Below, piece after piece: positions 26,076 through 36,129 of a DNA stretch of 64,000 nucleotides (positions are counted from its first letter, which is position 1; the number at the start of each line of letters is the position of its first letter). The position numbers were made by a program, and so were the translations under genes. The notes under the pieces were generated by a model, which ran no database searches, was not told the DNA's origin, and worked only from the letters and a program-made list of their open reading frames with translations. The stretch is from the NCBI RefSeq assembly GCF_027941835.1, contig NZ_CP116005.1, positions 2,805,501 to 2,869,500 on the forward strand, written 5' to 3'. Origin of the DNA: Sphingosinicella microcystinivorans. GTDB taxonomy: Bacteria; Pseudomonadota; Alphaproteobacteria; Sphingomonadales; Sphingomonadaceae.

Positions 26076-28508
26076 ATGCATTTAAAATATTACTTATCGT
26101 CAGCGGTATTGAGCAACCCGCTTGCGAAAGACCGCTTCGTGATTGGCCGTCATTGCTCCCGACACCATCATCCAGGCGGAGGCAAGGCCGGGAGCATCCC
26201 GTTCGTCGGTGGACTTGCACGCCTTCCGGTCGCAATCCGCTGGTTCCTGCTCACTTCGCTCCTGGTGTTCCTGATCACACCACCGCTGGCCGGGCAAACT
26301 CTCAGCACGACCTCACGACTTGCAGAGTATCTTCCAAAGGTTCAGCCCAACGAGCTGTTCACCGGCGCAGACCGCTTTGGTAACCCGGTCGGAGAGCCAG
26401 CGATTGTCCCGGTTTGGCGCGGCAAGGAACTTGAGGGCTACGCCTATCTCAATTCCGATTTCACCAGCGCTATAGGCTACTCGGGCAAGCCGATACGGAT
26501 CGTGGTTGGGATAGATACGCGGGGTGTGCTGCGCGGGCTCAAGATGGTCGAGCATCATGAGCCGATTGTTCTGATCGGTATTCCCGAGCAGCGCGTGATT
26601 GCGTCACTCAATACTCTCATCGACTGCGACATCGGCCGTGTCGCGGCTGGCGGCGAGCGACCGCCGCAGGTGGATATTGTAAGCGGCGCGACGGTGACCG
26701 TGCTCGTCATAGGTGACAGCGTGGTGCGTTCAGCAGTACGGTTGATCCGTAGCGGAAGACTTGGCGGCGTAACATCGGCAGAAGCTGCGCCTGCGCTCGC
26801 CGAGCGCCCCAAGCTCGACCTCTCAAAGAGAGAGCTTCGTAGCTGGGAAGAACTCATCGGCGACGGATCGATACGCAGTTTACAGATGACCGTCGGTGAG
26901 GTGACGAACGCCTTCCAGCGTGCCGGTAAAGCACTGGCGGCAGGGCGGTCTGAGAGCCAGAATCCCGACGATCGCTTCATCGAACTCTTCGTAGCGCCGG
27001 TCAGTGTGCCTGAAATCGGCATGAGCCTGCTCGGCAAGGAGGGGTTTGAACGTTTGCAGGCACGGCTCGGGCCTGACAGGCACGCGATCGTGGTTGCCGG
27101 CAGGGGAGCCTATTCCTTCAAGGGCTCCGGCTACGTCCGCGGCGGTATTTTTGACCGCATCGAGCTCATCCAGGACGGCCAGGGCGTGCGCTTTCGCGAT
27201 CGGGAGCACACCCGTCTTGCGAGCTTCGTGGCGACGGGCGTGCCACAATTGAACGAGATTGCACTGTTCACCATACCGCAAGACTTCTCCTTTGATGTTA
27301 CGGCACCGTGGGAGCTGCAGCTTCTTGTATTGCGTGGCTGGAGTGCGCGCGAGCGGGCGACGCTCGCCTTTGATCTCGGCTATTCGCTGCCGGCCCGTTA
27401 CCTGACAGGCCAGCTTGCTTCCTCTGCCGCAACGCCAGCAGAGACGGCCGAACCTTCAGATGAGGCTGCGGAAGCCGAGCCGCTCTGGATGACGGTCTGG
27501 CGGATGAATGCAGTATCCATCGGCATTACGATCGTCGCACTGCTGGCGCTTACCGCGATCTTCTTCTTCCAGAATTCGCTGGTCCGGCGGCCGGTTCTCT
27601 TCACATGGACGCGCCGGGCCTATCTCTGCTTCGTCCTGATTTGGCTTGGCTGGTACGCAAATGCTCAGCTTTCGGTTGTCAACGTCCTGACCTTCACCAA
27701 TGCCTTCATCACCGGCTTCCATTGGGAGTTCTTTCTCGCTGCACCTCTCATCTTCATCCTCTGGGCGGCGATCGCTGCAGGGCTCCTCTTCTGGGGAAGA
27801 GGTCCATTCTGCGGATGGCTGTGTCCGTTCGGGGCATTGCAGGAACTGACAAACAGCCTCGCCAGGTGGTTCAAAGTACCGCAGATCAAGGTACCCTTCG
27901 CGTTACACGAGCGGCTGTGGCCGATCAAATACATGATCTTTCTCGGTCTCTTCAGTCTTTCTCTGTACTCACTTGCGCTTGCCGAGGTGTTTGCCGAGGT
28001 TGAGCCCTTCAAAACCGCCATCATCCTCAACTTCGTTCGGGAATGGCCATTCGTCCTCTTCGCCGTAGGGCTGCTCGTCGTCGGCTTGTTTATCGAGCGC
28101 TTCTACTGCCGATATCTCTGTCCGCTGGGCGCTGCGCTCGCCATTCCCGGCCGCATCCGCATGTTCGAGTGGCTCAAGCGTTGGCCCGAGTGCGGATCAC
28201 CCTGCCAACGCTGCGCCGTTGAGTGTCCGGTCCAGTCGATTCATCCGGAGGGGCAGATCAATGTCAACGAATGCATCTACTGCATGCACTGCCAGGAACT
28301 CTACAACGATGATTACCGCTGTCCGCACATGATCCAGGTGCGGCTCAAACGAGAGAAGTATGCGCGGTTGTCCTCGCCCTCGATGCGGAGCGACGGTCCG
28401 AAGTCTTCAGTCATCATGCATAAGAGCGTGCCCATCGCCAGATCGGACGCTGGCGGTAACCCCGCACCATTGCAAACAGAAGGAGAGAACGGTCATGTCT
28501 CAGAATGA
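26076..28508 (+). CDS. nosR: NosR, membrane flavoprotein for nitrous oxide reduction
   Basis: The protein of about 810 residues has an N-terminal membrane segment ([18 protein letters not shown]). A periplasmic FMN-binding domain follows with the covalent flavin motif SGAT in [10 protein letters not shown]. The polytopic membrane part carries [12 protein letters not shown] and [11 protein letters not shown], and a cytoplasmic end has two [4Fe-4S] motifs ([20 protein letters not shown]). NosR passes electrons to NosZ and is needed for nos expression and activity. The start is uncertain: ATG 26076 overlaps the FNR-like box, and GTG 26139 is a good alternative. The stop lies inside nosZ. Confidence 0.92.
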   Translation: MHLKYYLSSAVLSNPLAKDRFVIGRHCSRHHHPGGGKAGSIPFVGGLARLPVAIRWFLLTSLLVFLITPPLAGQTLSTTSRLAEYLPKVQPNELFTGADRFGNPVGEPAIVPVWRGKELEGYAYLNSDFTSAIGYSGKPIRIVVGIDTRGVLRGLKMVEHHEPIVLIGIPEQRVIASLNTLIDCDIGRVAAGGERPPQVDIVSGATVTVLVIGDSVVRSAVRLIRSGRLGGVTSAEAAPALAERPKLDLSKRELRSWEELIGDGSIRSLQMTVGEVTNAFQRAGKALAAGRSESQNPDDRFIELFVAPVSVPEIGMSLLGKEGFERLQARLGPDRHAIVVAGRGAYSFKGSGYVRGGIFDRIELIQDGQGVRFRDREHTRLASFVATGVPQLNEIALFTIPQDFSFDVTAPWELQLLVLRGWSARERATLAFDLGYSLPARYLTGQLASSAATPAETAEPSDEAAEAEPLWMTVWRMNAVSIGITIVALLALTAIFFFQNSLVRRPVLFTWTRRAYLCFVLIWLGWYANAQLSVVNVLTFTNAFITGFHWEFFLAAPLIFILWAAIAAGLLFWGRGPFCGWLCPFGALQELTNSLARWFKVPQIKVPFALHERLWPIKYMIFLGLFSLSLYSLALAEVFAEVEPFKTAIILNFVREWPFVLFAVGLLVVGLFIERFYCRYLCPLGAALAIPGRIRMFEWLKRWPECGSPCQRCAVECPVQSIHPEGQINVNECIYCMHCQELYNDDYRCPHMIQVRLKREKYARLSSPSMRSDGPKSSVIMHKSVPIARSDAGGNPAPLQTEGENGHVSE

Positions 28509-30411
28509 AGACAACAAGGGTATCAATCGACGGAACGTACTCGGTACGACGGCAGTCGTCGCGGCCGCAGCAGGAGCCGCGGGGGCCGGTGCACTCACAT
28601 TTGGTTATAGTGCGCTGAGACCAACGGCGTCGCAAACTGCACGCGGAGCCTTCGAGGTGAAGCCGGGGGAATTGGATGAGTATTACACTTTCTTCTCCAG
28701 CGGCCAGACGGGCGAGGTTCGCGTAGTCGGCCTGCCCTCAATGCGTGAACTGATGCGCATTCCGGTTTTCAACCGATGCAGCGCCACTGGCTGGGGGCAG
28801 ACCAATGAAAGCCTCAAGATTCTGCGTGAAGGAATGCTGCCTGAGTACAGGGAATTGATGGCAGCGACGGGTGGCCTCTATCTGAATGGCGACCTGCACC
28901 ACCCCCATCCCTCCTTCACGGACGGCACTTATGATGGCCGCTATCTGTTCGCGAACGACAAGGCAAATACGCGTGTGTGCAGAATTCGTCTTGATGTGAT
29001 GAAATGCGACAAGATCATCCAGTTACCGAACCAGCATACTGTCCACGGTTTGCGCATTCAAAAGTATCCCAAGACCGGATACGTATTCTGTAACGGCGAG
29101 GACCGCGTGCCCGTTCCCAACGATGGCTCGGTACTCGACGATAAGGAGAAATACCACAGTATTTTCACCGCGGTGAACGGCGAGACGATGGAGATTGCCT
29201 GGCAAGTGATTGTCGATGGCAATTTGGATAACGTCGATGCGGACTACCAAGGCAAATATGCCTTCTCTACCTGCTACAATTCTGAGGAAGGGGTCACGCT
29301 TGCCGAAATGTCCATGAATGAGCAGGATTGGGTCGTCATCTTCAATCTCAAGCGTATCGAGGATGCCGTCGCCAAGGGGGATTATCGGGCCATCAATGGC
29401 GTCAAGGTCGTCGATGGGCGCAAAGGCTCGCCCTGCACGCGTTACGTTCCGGTCGCCAATAGCCCGCACGGCATGAACACCGCGCCCGATGGTATCTACA
29501 TCGTGGCCAACGGCAAACTGTCGCCGACGGTTACCGTGATGGATGTCCGCAAGTTCGATGATCTGTTCGATGACAAAATCCAGCCGCGCGACGTTGTCGT
29601 CGCGGAGCCTGAGCTCGGTCTTGGGCCACTCCATACTGCGTTCGATGGCAAAGGCAATGCCTACACAACCTTGTTCATCGATAGTCAGATCTGCAAATGG
29701 AGCATTCAGGACGCCATTCGATCCTATCGTGGCGAGTCTGTTGATCCCATCCGCCAGAAGCTCGACGTTCACTATCAGCCTGGCCACAATCACACCTCCA
29801 TGGGCCAGACCAAGGAGGCGGACGGAAAATGGCTATTGTCGCTTAACAAGTTCTCAAAGGATCGCTATCTCAATGTTGGGCCACTAAAGCCGGAGAACGA
29901 TCAGCTCATTGATATTTCGGGCGACGAGATGGTCCTCGTACACGACAATCCGACCTTTGCTGAGCCGCATGATGCAACCATCGTGCACCATAGCAAGGTC
30001 AACCCGGTGCACATATGGAATCGTTCCGATCCCTTCTTCGCCGATGCCGTAAAGCAGGCGGCAGCCGACGGCGTGGACCTGATGGCCGACAGCAAGGTCA
30101 TCCGCAATGGCAACAAGGTTCGAGTCTACATGACCTCGACCGCACCAGCCTTCGGTCTCGAGAGCTTCTCGGTCAAGCAGGGTGACGAGGTTACGGTATA
30201 TATCACGAACATAGACGAGGTTGAGGACCTGACGCACGGCTTCAGCATCATCAACTACGGCCTCAACTTCGAGGTCGCCCCCCAAGCGACTGCCTCGGCT
30301 ACGTTCATCGCCAACAAGCCGGGCGTCTACTGGTACTACTGCTCCTGGTTCTGCCATGCCATGCACATGGAGATGAAGGGCCGCATGTTTGTGGAGCCGA
30401 GGCCAGCTTGA
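28495..30411 (+). CDS. nosZ: Nitrous oxide reductase, clade I (Tat-exported)
   Basis: The 638-residue periplasmic copper enzyme reduces N2O to N2. The N-terminus has a twin-arginine motif ([18 protein letters not shown]), as expected for clade I. The propeller holds the CuZ histidines, seen in [37 protein letters not shown] and EPHDA. The C-terminal cupredoxin domain has the CuA site [12 protein letters not shown]. The start at 28495 is set by AAGGAGAG upstream and overlaps nosR by 14 bases. All metal sites look intact. Confidence 0.97.
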   Translation: MSQNEDNKGINRRNVLGTTAVVAAAAGAAGAGALTFGYSALRPTASQTARGAFEVKPGELDEYYTFFSSGQTGEVRVVGLPSMRELMRIPVFNRCSATGWGQTNESLKILREGMLPEYRELMAATGGLYLNGDLHHPHPSFTDGTYDGRYLFANDKANTRVCRIRLDVMKCDKIIQLPNQHTVHGLRIQKYPKTGYVFCNGEDRVPVPNDGSVLDDKEKYHSIFTAVNGETMEIAWQVIVDGNLDNVDADYQGKYAFSTCYNSEEGVTLAEMSMNEQDWVVIFNLKRIEDAVAKGDYRAINGVKVVDGRKGSPCTRYVPVANSPHGMNTAPDGIYIVANGKLSPTVTVMDVRKFDDLFDDKIQPRDVVVAEPELGLGPLHTAFDGKGNAYTTLFIDSQICKWSIQDAIRSYRGESVDPIRQKLDVHYQPGHNHTSMGQTKEADGKWLLSLNKFSKDRYLNVGPLKPENDQLIDISGDEMVLVHDNPTFAEPHDATIVHHSKVNPVHIWNRSDPFFADAVKQAAADGVDLMADSKVIRNGNKVRVYMTSTAPAFGLESFSVKQGDEVTVYITNIDEVEDLTHGFSIINYGLNFEVAPQATASATFIANKPGVYWYYCSWFCHAMHMEMKGRMFVEPRPA

Positions 30412-30414
30412 GCG

Positions 30415-31794
30415 ATGGCTTTTCCAGTCAGAACGGTGATTGTTATGGCAGCGGCTATTCTGGCCGCTGCCACAGGTCTTGCGGCCCGCGCAGAGACGAG
30501 AATCATCTCCGTGCGGGCCACCGTGAATCTGCAGGCTGTCATAGATGCAGCCTCCGCGGGCGACACCCTCCGGCTTGGTCGCGGAGAGTACAGCGGACCG
30601 ATCGTCATTGCCAAGCCCCTGACGCTCGAAGGCGAACCCGGCACGATAATCGTCGGCTCGCGTGTCGGTAGCGTCATTACGCTCGAGGCCGTTGGCACGA
30701 TTGTGCGCGGCCTTGAGGTCAGGGGCTCGGGGACAGACATCGGCGCCTTTGACTCCGGCATATACGTATCGAGGTCCGCGAAAGGTGCACTGATCGAGAA
30801 CAACGCGATCCTGGACAATCTATACGGTGTCTATCTCCAGGGCGCCGACAACTCGATGGTACGCGCCAATCGTATCGTCGGCATTCGCGAAGGCCGGACA
30901 GCAGCGGCCGGTAACGGCGTCCATCTTTGGAATGCACCCGGCGCACAAATAGTCGGCAACGATATCAGCCACGGGCGTGACGGCATCTACACTAACATCA
31001 GCCGCAACAATGTCTTTTCAAGGAATCGCTTCTCGCACCTGCGTTTCGCGATCCACTACATGTACACCAACGATAGCGTTCTGAGCAGCAATATCTCCAC
31101 CGGAAACTCGGCCGGCTATGCGATCATGTACTCAGACAGGCTGGTTATCACCGACAACATCTCGGATGGCGACCGCGACTACGGCCTTCTCCTCAACAGC
31201 GCGAACGGGTCGATGATCACCGGCAATGTGGTGCGCGGCCGCTTCCAGCCCGTGTCCCGCTGGATCAACGCCGGCCGCCGCGGCGGTCTGCACGGCACCT
31301 TCACGGAAGCTGCCACAAACCTGCCGATCACTGGGGCGCAGCGGCTCGGCCCGGAAAAGTGCGTCTTCATCTACAGCGCAAACCACAATCAGTTCTCGAA
31401 CAACCGATTTGAGAATTGTGCGATCGGTATCCATTTTACGGCCGGCTCGGAGCGCAACCGCATGACAGGCAACGCCTTCGTTCGGAATCGTAACCAGGTG
31501 AAGTATGTCGGTACACGCCATCTCGATTGGTCAGCCGGAGGACGTGGAAACTACTGGAGCGACAACTCCGCCTTCGACCTCAATGGTGACGGCATAGCCG
31601 ATATTCCGTACCGCCCCAATGGAATCGTCGATCACGTGCTGTGGATCGCTCCGCAAGCCAAGATTCTGATCAACAGCCCCGCAGTGCAAGTCATCCGCTG
31701 GGCGCAACGGCAGTTCCCGGCGCTCCTACCCGGCGGCATCGTAGATAGCCGGCCGCTGATGGCGCCACCACCGATTGGAGAACAGCCGCTATGA
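30415..31794 (+). CDS. nosD: NosD, periplasmic copper-site assembly protein
   Basis: The 459-residue protein has a signal peptide (VIVMAAAILAAATGLAARA) and the right-handed beta-helix repeats of the NosD/carbohydrate-binding family. Examples are NNAILDNLYGVYLQGADNSM and SNISTGNSAGYAIMYSD. NosD works with the NosFY transporter in maturing the CuZ centre of NosZ. It starts three bases after nosZ and its stop overlaps nosF by ATGA. Confidence 0.95.
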   Translation: MAFPVRTVIVMAAAILAAATGLAARAETRIISVRATVNLQAVIDAASAGDTLRLGRGEYSGPIVIAKPLTLEGEPGTIIVGSRVGSVITLEAVGTIVRGLEVRGSGTDIGAFDSGIYVSRSAKGALIENNAILDNLYGVYLQGADNSMVRANRIVGIREGRTAAAGNGVHLWNAPGAQIVGNDISHGRDGIYTNISRNNVFSRNRFSHLRFAIHYMYTNDSVLSSNISTGNSAGYAIMYSDRLVITDNISDGDRDYGLLLNSANGSMITGNVVRGRFQPVSRWINAGRRGGLHGTFTEAATNLPITGAQRLGPEKCVFIYSANHNQFSNNRFENCAIGIHFTAGSERNRMTGNAFVRNRNQVKYVGTRHLDWSAGGRGNYWSDNSAFDLNGDGIADIPYRPNGIVDHVLWIAPQAKILINSPAVQVIRWAQRQFPALLPGGIVDSRPLMAPPPIGEQPL

Positions 31795-32693
31795 ATGCCA
31801 CCGTCGCACTTGATGGCGTCTCAAAATCCTTCGGCATCATCGAGGCTGTCAAATCCGTGACCCTGATGCTTGGTGAGGGCGAAACAGTGGCCATGGTCGG
31901 CCACAACGGTGCGGGGAAAACGACCCTTATCAAACTGATGCTTGGACTGATCCGGCCGACAGAAGGGACCGTGCGCGTGCTTGGCGAGAATCCCTTGACC
32001 GGCGACCCTGCCGTACGGGCGCGCCTTGGCTATTTGCCGGAGAACCTCGCCTTCAACCCCTCACTGACGGGGCGTGAAACCCTCGGTTTTTATGCCGCGC
32101 TCAAGCGAACGCCGCGCATGCAGATCGACCCGCTGCTGGAGCGTGTCGGAATTTCAGCGGCAGCGGACCGGGCTTTGCGCACCTACTCAAAAGGGATGCG
32201 CCAACGTCTTGGTCTGGCGCAGGCGCTACTCGGGGACCCTAAAGTCCTCTTGCTCGACGAGCCGACAACCGGCCTCGACCCGGCGCTGCGCTACGACTTC
32301 TATGCGTTCCTCGATGAATTACGTGCAAGCGGCGCGACAATTCTTCTGTGCTCACATGCGCTAAGCGAGCTTGAAGGTCGCGCCGACCGCGTCGTCATCA
32401 TGGGGCGAGGCGCCATGATCGCCAATGGCACGCTTGATGAGCTGCGCCGCATAGCGCAATTGCCGACACGCATCCGCGTTAAACTCGGCGATGTATCACT
32501 GCGAAAGCCGAGCGGTACGGAAGGCTGGAGAGCCATCGACGACCGGACGTTTGAGACCTATGCCTTGCCGGAGCACAAGATACCCCTGCTACGCTCGGCT
32601 GTCAGTGCCGAGATTGCGGATATCGACGTCACGCCGCCGCCTCTCGACGAGCTCTATGCACATTTTCAGGGCCATGAGGAGCACTGTCGATGA
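31791..32693 (+). CDS. nosF: NosF, ABC transporter ATPase
   Basis: The 300-residue ATPase shows Walker A (GHNGAGKTTLIKLML), the signature YSKGMRQRLGLAQALLG, and Walker B (VLLLDEPTTGLDP), with a switch histidine in LLCSHALSE. With NosY and NosD it forms the complex needed to mature the copper centre of NosZ. The gene overlaps nosD and nosY by ATGA on both sides. Confidence 0.96.
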   Translation: MNATVALDGVSKSFGIIEAVKSVTLMLGEGETVAMVGHNGAGKTTLIKLMLGLIRPTEGTVRVLGENPLTGDPAVRARLGYLPENLAFNPSLTGRETLGFYAALKRTPRMQIDPLLERVGISAAADRALRTYSKGMRQRLGLAQALLGDPKVLLLDEPTTGLDPALRYDFYAFLDELRASGATILLCSHALSELEGRADRVVIMGRGAMIANGTLDELRRIAQLPTRIRVKLGDVSLRKPSGTEGWRAIDDRTFETYALPEHKIPLLRSAVSAEIADIDVTPPPLDELYAHFQGHEEHCR

Positions 32694-33517
32694 GGATCGT
32701 ACTGATCATCGCGCTCAAGGAGATCCGCGAAGGGCTTCGCAATCGCTGGGTGCTCGCCACAACCCTGCTGCTGGCCATTCTTGCTCTCACGCTCGCCTTC
32801 CTCGGCAGCGCACCTACAGGGAGTATTGGCGCCAGCCCCCTCCGCGTCGTCGTCGTCAGCCTGTCCAGCCTATCCGTGTTTCTTGTACCGCTTATCGCTC
32901 TCCTTCTCTCGCATGATGCAATCATCGGGGAAGCCGAGCGCGGAGCGATGCTCTTGCTGCTTAGCTATCCACTTGCCCGATGGCAGGTCATTGCAGGCAA
33001 GTTCGCCGGACATCTGGCGATTCTTGCATTCGCCACACTCATCGGATACGGCGCTGCTGCCGGTATGCTGACTGTTGTCGGTGAGGCCGTGGACCCGGCG
33101 AGCTGGGCGGCTTTCAGCGCACTTATCGGATCTTCGGTTATCCTGGGCGCGGGGTTCCTCGCAATAGGCTATCTCGTCAGTGCGCTTGTCCGGGAACGTG
33201 GTACAGCCGCCGGTATCTCCATCGGTATCTGGCTTGTATTCGTTCTCATATACGACATGGCGCTCCTCGGCCTGCTTATCGTCGACCAGGGTCACGCAAT
33301 CACGCCGAGCATACTCAATGCGCTTCTCCTCCTCAATCCCACAGATGTGTACCGGCTACTGAATCTGGACGGCGGCGCTGTCGGCGCACTGTCCGGAATG
33401 GGCAATGTTGCCAATCACCCGTCACTCGGCCCCACTGCACTGATCGCGGCACTCATCATGTGGACTGCCGTGCCGCTCGTCGCTGCTATGCTGGTCTTTT
33501 CAAAAAGGGAGCTATGA
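32690..33517 (+). CDS. nosY: NosY, ABC transporter permease
   Basis: The 275-residue membrane protein has six predicted helices. It starts with the cytoplasmic IIALKEIREGLRNRW and contains SHDAIIGEAERGAMLLLLSYP, which is typical of NosY/ABC-2 permeases. It is the membrane partner of NosF. The stop overlaps the nosL start region (CTATGATGC). Confidence 0.95.
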   Translation: MRIVLIIALKEIREGLRNRWVLATTLLLAILALTLAFLGSAPTGSIGASPLRVVVVSLSSLSVFLVPLIALLLSHDAIIGEAERGAMLLLLSYPLARWQVIAGKFAGHLAILAFATLIGYGAAAGMLTVVGEAVDPASWAAFSALIGSSVILGAGFLAIGYLVSALVRERGTAAGISIGIWLVFVLIYDMALLGLLIVDQGHAITPSILNALLLLNPTDVYRLLNLDGGAVGALSGMGNVANHPSLGPTALIAALIMWTAVPLVAAMLVFSKREL

Positions 33518-34065
33518 TGCGCATCCTTATAGGCCTTTCCTTCGCTGTCGCTATGGCGGCTTTCAGCGGATGTTCGTCGGAAGATGGTACTAAAATGCCA
33601 GCCCCCTTCTCACTTACCGAGGAGGCGGTGGGCCACTATTGCGGTATGGATATTCTGGAGCATGATGGCCCGAAGGGGCAGATCATCCTTACCGGCGCCA
33701 TCGTGCCGATCTGGTTCTCATCGGTGCGCGACGCGGTTGCTTTCACCATGCTACCTGATGAGCCGAAGGACATCGCAGCCATTTATGTATCGGATATGGC
33801 TGCATCGCCAAGCTGGGAGCAACCGGGTGCCGATAATTGGATCGACGCCAAAAAGGCTTTCTTCGTCATTGGCAGTCAGAGGCGTGGTGGAATGGGTACG
33901 GCTGAAACAGTGCCATTCTCGACCGAGGCCGCCGCGCGCGATTTTGCCGGTACGCACGGCGGCAAGGTGGTCCGCTTTTCGGATATCCCCGCCGACTATG
34001 CACTCAGTGGTGAGAACGCGCCTGTTGATCCCGCCACATTGCCGCAAGATCATACGGGGCACTAA
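33514..34065 (+). CDS. nosL: NosL, copper-binding lipoprotein
   Basis: The 183-residue protein has a lipoprotein-type signal with cysteine after MAAFSG. It carries the NosL copper site region (YCGMDILEHDGPKGQI), with a Cys-Gly-Met and a later histidine. NosL delivers Cu(I) to NosZ through NosDFY. Two adjacent in-frame ATGs (33514 and 33517) are possible starts. Confidence 0.93.
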   Translation: MMRILIGLSFAVAMAAFSGCSSEDGTKMPAPFSLTEEAVGHYCGMDILEHDGPKGQIILTGAIVPIWFSSVRDAVAFTMLPDEPKDIAAIYVSDMAASPSWEQPGADNWIDAKKAFFVIGSQRRGGMGTAETVPFSTEAAARDFAGTHGGKVVRFSDIPADYALSGENAPVDPATLPQDHTGH

Positions 34066-34068
34066 GCC

Positions 34069-35058
34069 ATGGTTTCTACCTCCACGCGCCGCCGGTTTAT
34101 CGGCATTTCTGCCGCCGCCGCAGGATTGGCGCTACTCCCTTTCGGACGGGTCGCCCAGCCTCATTCACAGACTGTCCGCTGGCATGGTCGTGCCTTCGGC
34201 GCTCCGACAGAGCTGATTCTGCATCATCGCGACCGCGCAGAGGCCGAGCGACTTGTCATGCAGGTCGCGGCAGAGATCGCGCGCCTGGAAAGCATATTCA
34301 GCCTCTATCAGCAGCACTCGGCTCTGAGCACACTCAATCGGCTCGGCGTGCTGATCACCCCGCCCCCGGAGCTCGTGACGTTACTTGAGAAAAGCCGCAC
34401 GGTCTGGGATTTGACCGGCGGCCTGTTCGATCCGACAGTACAACCGCTTTGGCAGGCCTATGCCCAGTATTTCTCCATTGCCGCTTCGGACCCCGCTGGC
34501 CCTTCGCGCCAGAAAATCGAGTCTGCACTCGACCTGATCGGTTTCGACCGTGTCATCTTCAACCACGATCGCATTGCTTTCGCGCAGCGCGGCATGGCGC
34601 TCACGCTCAACGGCATCGCTCAGGGATACATAACTGACCGGATCGTCGATCTGCTGCGCGAGAATGGCATCACCAGCACCATTGTGAACATGGGCGAAGT
34701 TCGCGCCGTGGGTATGCGTAGCGATGGTACGCCATGGCGGGTCGGCATCAATGACCTGGATACCGGGCCCGTAGAAGGGTACCCGCTGGTGGACCGGGCC
34801 ATTGCGACATCGAGCCCGAATGGCTTTCGCTTCGGGGGTCCCGGGTCACCCTCCCACCTGCTGCATCCGCGAAGTGGCGCATCCGAGAGCTTATATGGCA
34901 GCGTGAGTATAGTGGCTCCCGAAGCGGCGACTGCCGATGCACTTTCGACTGCCTTTGGCTTCCTCACGGTCGAACGTATTTCTGGGCTTCTCACTACCCT
35001 GCCGGATACAGAGGTGCATCTTGTTAGGCATGATGGCCGACACCTGCATCTTGCCTAG
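34069..35058 (+). CDS. nosX: NosX, ApbE-type FAD:protein FMN transferase
   Basis: The 329-residue protein has a twin-arginine signal (STRRRFIGISAAAAGLALLP). The ApbE fold motifs are WHGRAFGAPTELI, a GLFDPTVQPLW segment, ALTLNGIAQGYITDRI, and NMGEVRAVG. It attaches FMN to the NosR flavin domain, which matches the SGAT motif in nosR. It starts three bases after nosL and ends the nos operon. Confidence 0.94.
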   Translation: MVSTSTRRRFIGISAAAAGLALLPFGRVAQPHSQTVRWHGRAFGAPTELILHHRDRAEAERLVMQVAAEIARLESIFSLYQQHSALSTLNRLGVLITPPPELVTLLEKSRTVWDLTGGLFDPTVQPLWQAYAQYFSIAASDPAGPSRQKIESALDLIGFDRVIFNHDRIAFAQRGMALTLNGIAQGYITDRIVDLLRENGITSTIVNMGEVRAVGMRSDGTPWRVGINDLDTGPVEGYPLVDRAIATSSPNGFRFGGPGSPSHLLHPRSGASESLYGSVSIVAPEAATADALSTAFGFLTVERISGLLTTLPDTEVHLVRHDGRHLHLA

Positions 35059-35215
35059 ATGTTTGGCGCTGGGATTGGCCCGCAGCTTGTCTCGTAGCTG
35101 AAGGCTGGGTGAGCTTGACGCCGACGCGCGCAAGCTTGGCGTCAAGCTCGAAACTTTCCTTGGGGGGGCGTCTTGAGCGAAGGGAACCAAGTTGTTGTTC
35201 CTTCCAAAGTAGGCG
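35059..35215. other. Unassigned spacer after nosX
   Basis: I see no convincing gene, terminator or repeat in this stretch. It leads into the lasso isopeptidase remnant and may be part of the same degraded cluster. Confidence 0.35.
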
Positions 35216-35545
35216 GTGCACCCATATCACGCTAATCTGACAGATGGCGATCGGCCAAGCTGGTCGATCGCCAGCCGATGTGGCTTCGTCTGGATTCACC
35301 GAGGTGTCGATCAGGCCGGTTCGTGGCGCCAGACGGTACAGCAGCCTGTTGATGCGGGCCGTACTCTGGAGCTGATCGTCTATCCCGACGAATGCCACGT
35401 GAAATAGCAGCCCACACACCGTTTGGCCGTGTACGGACGCAACCTCGACTGGTTCGCCTTCTGGCTGCAAGGCTTGGAGGACGCCGATCCTCGGAAAAGC
35501 TCCCAATACGAGCGCTTGCGGGACATGGGGCAACGCGCGGGCTGA
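35216..35545 (+). pseudogene. Lasso-peptide isopeptidase remnant (C-terminal end, amber-interrupted)
   Basis: The open frame reads LELIVYPDECHVK, then a TAG at 35405-35407, then QPTHRLAVYGRNLDWFAFWLQG and LEDADPRKSSQYERLRDM to a stop at 35543. This is the C-terminal end of an S9-type alpha/beta hydrolase of the Atxe2 lasso-peptide isopeptidase group, where the motif is usually HVKWQPxHR. The TAG thus sits where a tryptophan codon TGG is expected. The N-terminal part of the enzyme is absent. The assignment rests on motif memory, not on a search. Confidence 0.6.
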
Positions 35546-35562
35546 ATGTCATTTCAGGTCGA

Positions 35563-36129
35563 TTACACCAGCGGGACCGTTGGGGCCGCGCCCACCGCGT
35601 ATGCGCGCCATGAACGCAGCCACGCTTCCACGTTTACCCAACAGTGCGCCGAAAAGAATGGCGCCGTGACGCCGAACACCCAGTCAGCCGCCGCGTCGGC
35701 CTTTCCGAGGTAGAACAGCAATGCCAGCGAATCGGACATGCACCGATCGACGCCCGACACCAGCGGCCGTGCGGCCGCAAAGCGTGCCGCCTTTTTCAGC
35801 AATCCGGCCTCGTCTCCTGCACGCCGGCTCCATCGCAATCGCTGTGCTCGCCGCCTCGCCATGATGGCTTTTAGCGGGTGGCGGGCGAGAGCTTGCTTTG
35901 CGAGAGCCTTGCAGGCGAGCACGCGCGGCAGATCCCAGAGCGGGCCGCGCAAGGCGGTCTGATCAATCGCAGTCGTCGCAGTCTGACACGTCGTCAGATG
36001 CGCCGCTGCCGACGAAAGCGGATCATCGGCAAGCAGCCCGGCGCGCCAAAGCTGAGCAGATGCCTTGCTGGTTCGGTACGACTCGTCCCGTTGCGGCGAA
36101 AACAGGAAATCCGCCTTGTCCCGCTTCAT
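35563..36129 (-). CDS. Lasso-peptide B2-type leader protease, probably degenerate
   Basis: The 188-residue frame contains CMSDSLALLFYLGKAD, then DWVFGVTAPFFSAHCWVNVE. This is the Cys and His region of the transglutaminase-like B2 proteases that remove the leader from lasso-peptide precursors. The Leu-Asn-Asp segment that normally follows the His, with the third catalytic residue, is replaced by a sequence ending YAVGAAPTVPLV. The N-terminus coincides with the edge of the IS21 copy at 36130, so the true start may be lost. No precursor or asparagine-synthetase-like B1/C gene is seen. It converges on the isopeptidase remnant with a 17-base gap. Confidence 0.55.
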   Translation of the reverse strand: MKRDKADFLFSPQRDESYRTSKASAQLWRAGLLADDPLSSAAAHLTTCQTATTAIDQTALRGPLWDLPRVLACKALAKQALARHPLKAIMARRRAQRLRWSRRAGDEAGLLKKAARFAAARPLVSGVDRCMSDSLALLFYLGKADAAADWVFGVTAPFFSAHCWVNVEAWLRSWRAYAVGAAPTVPLV

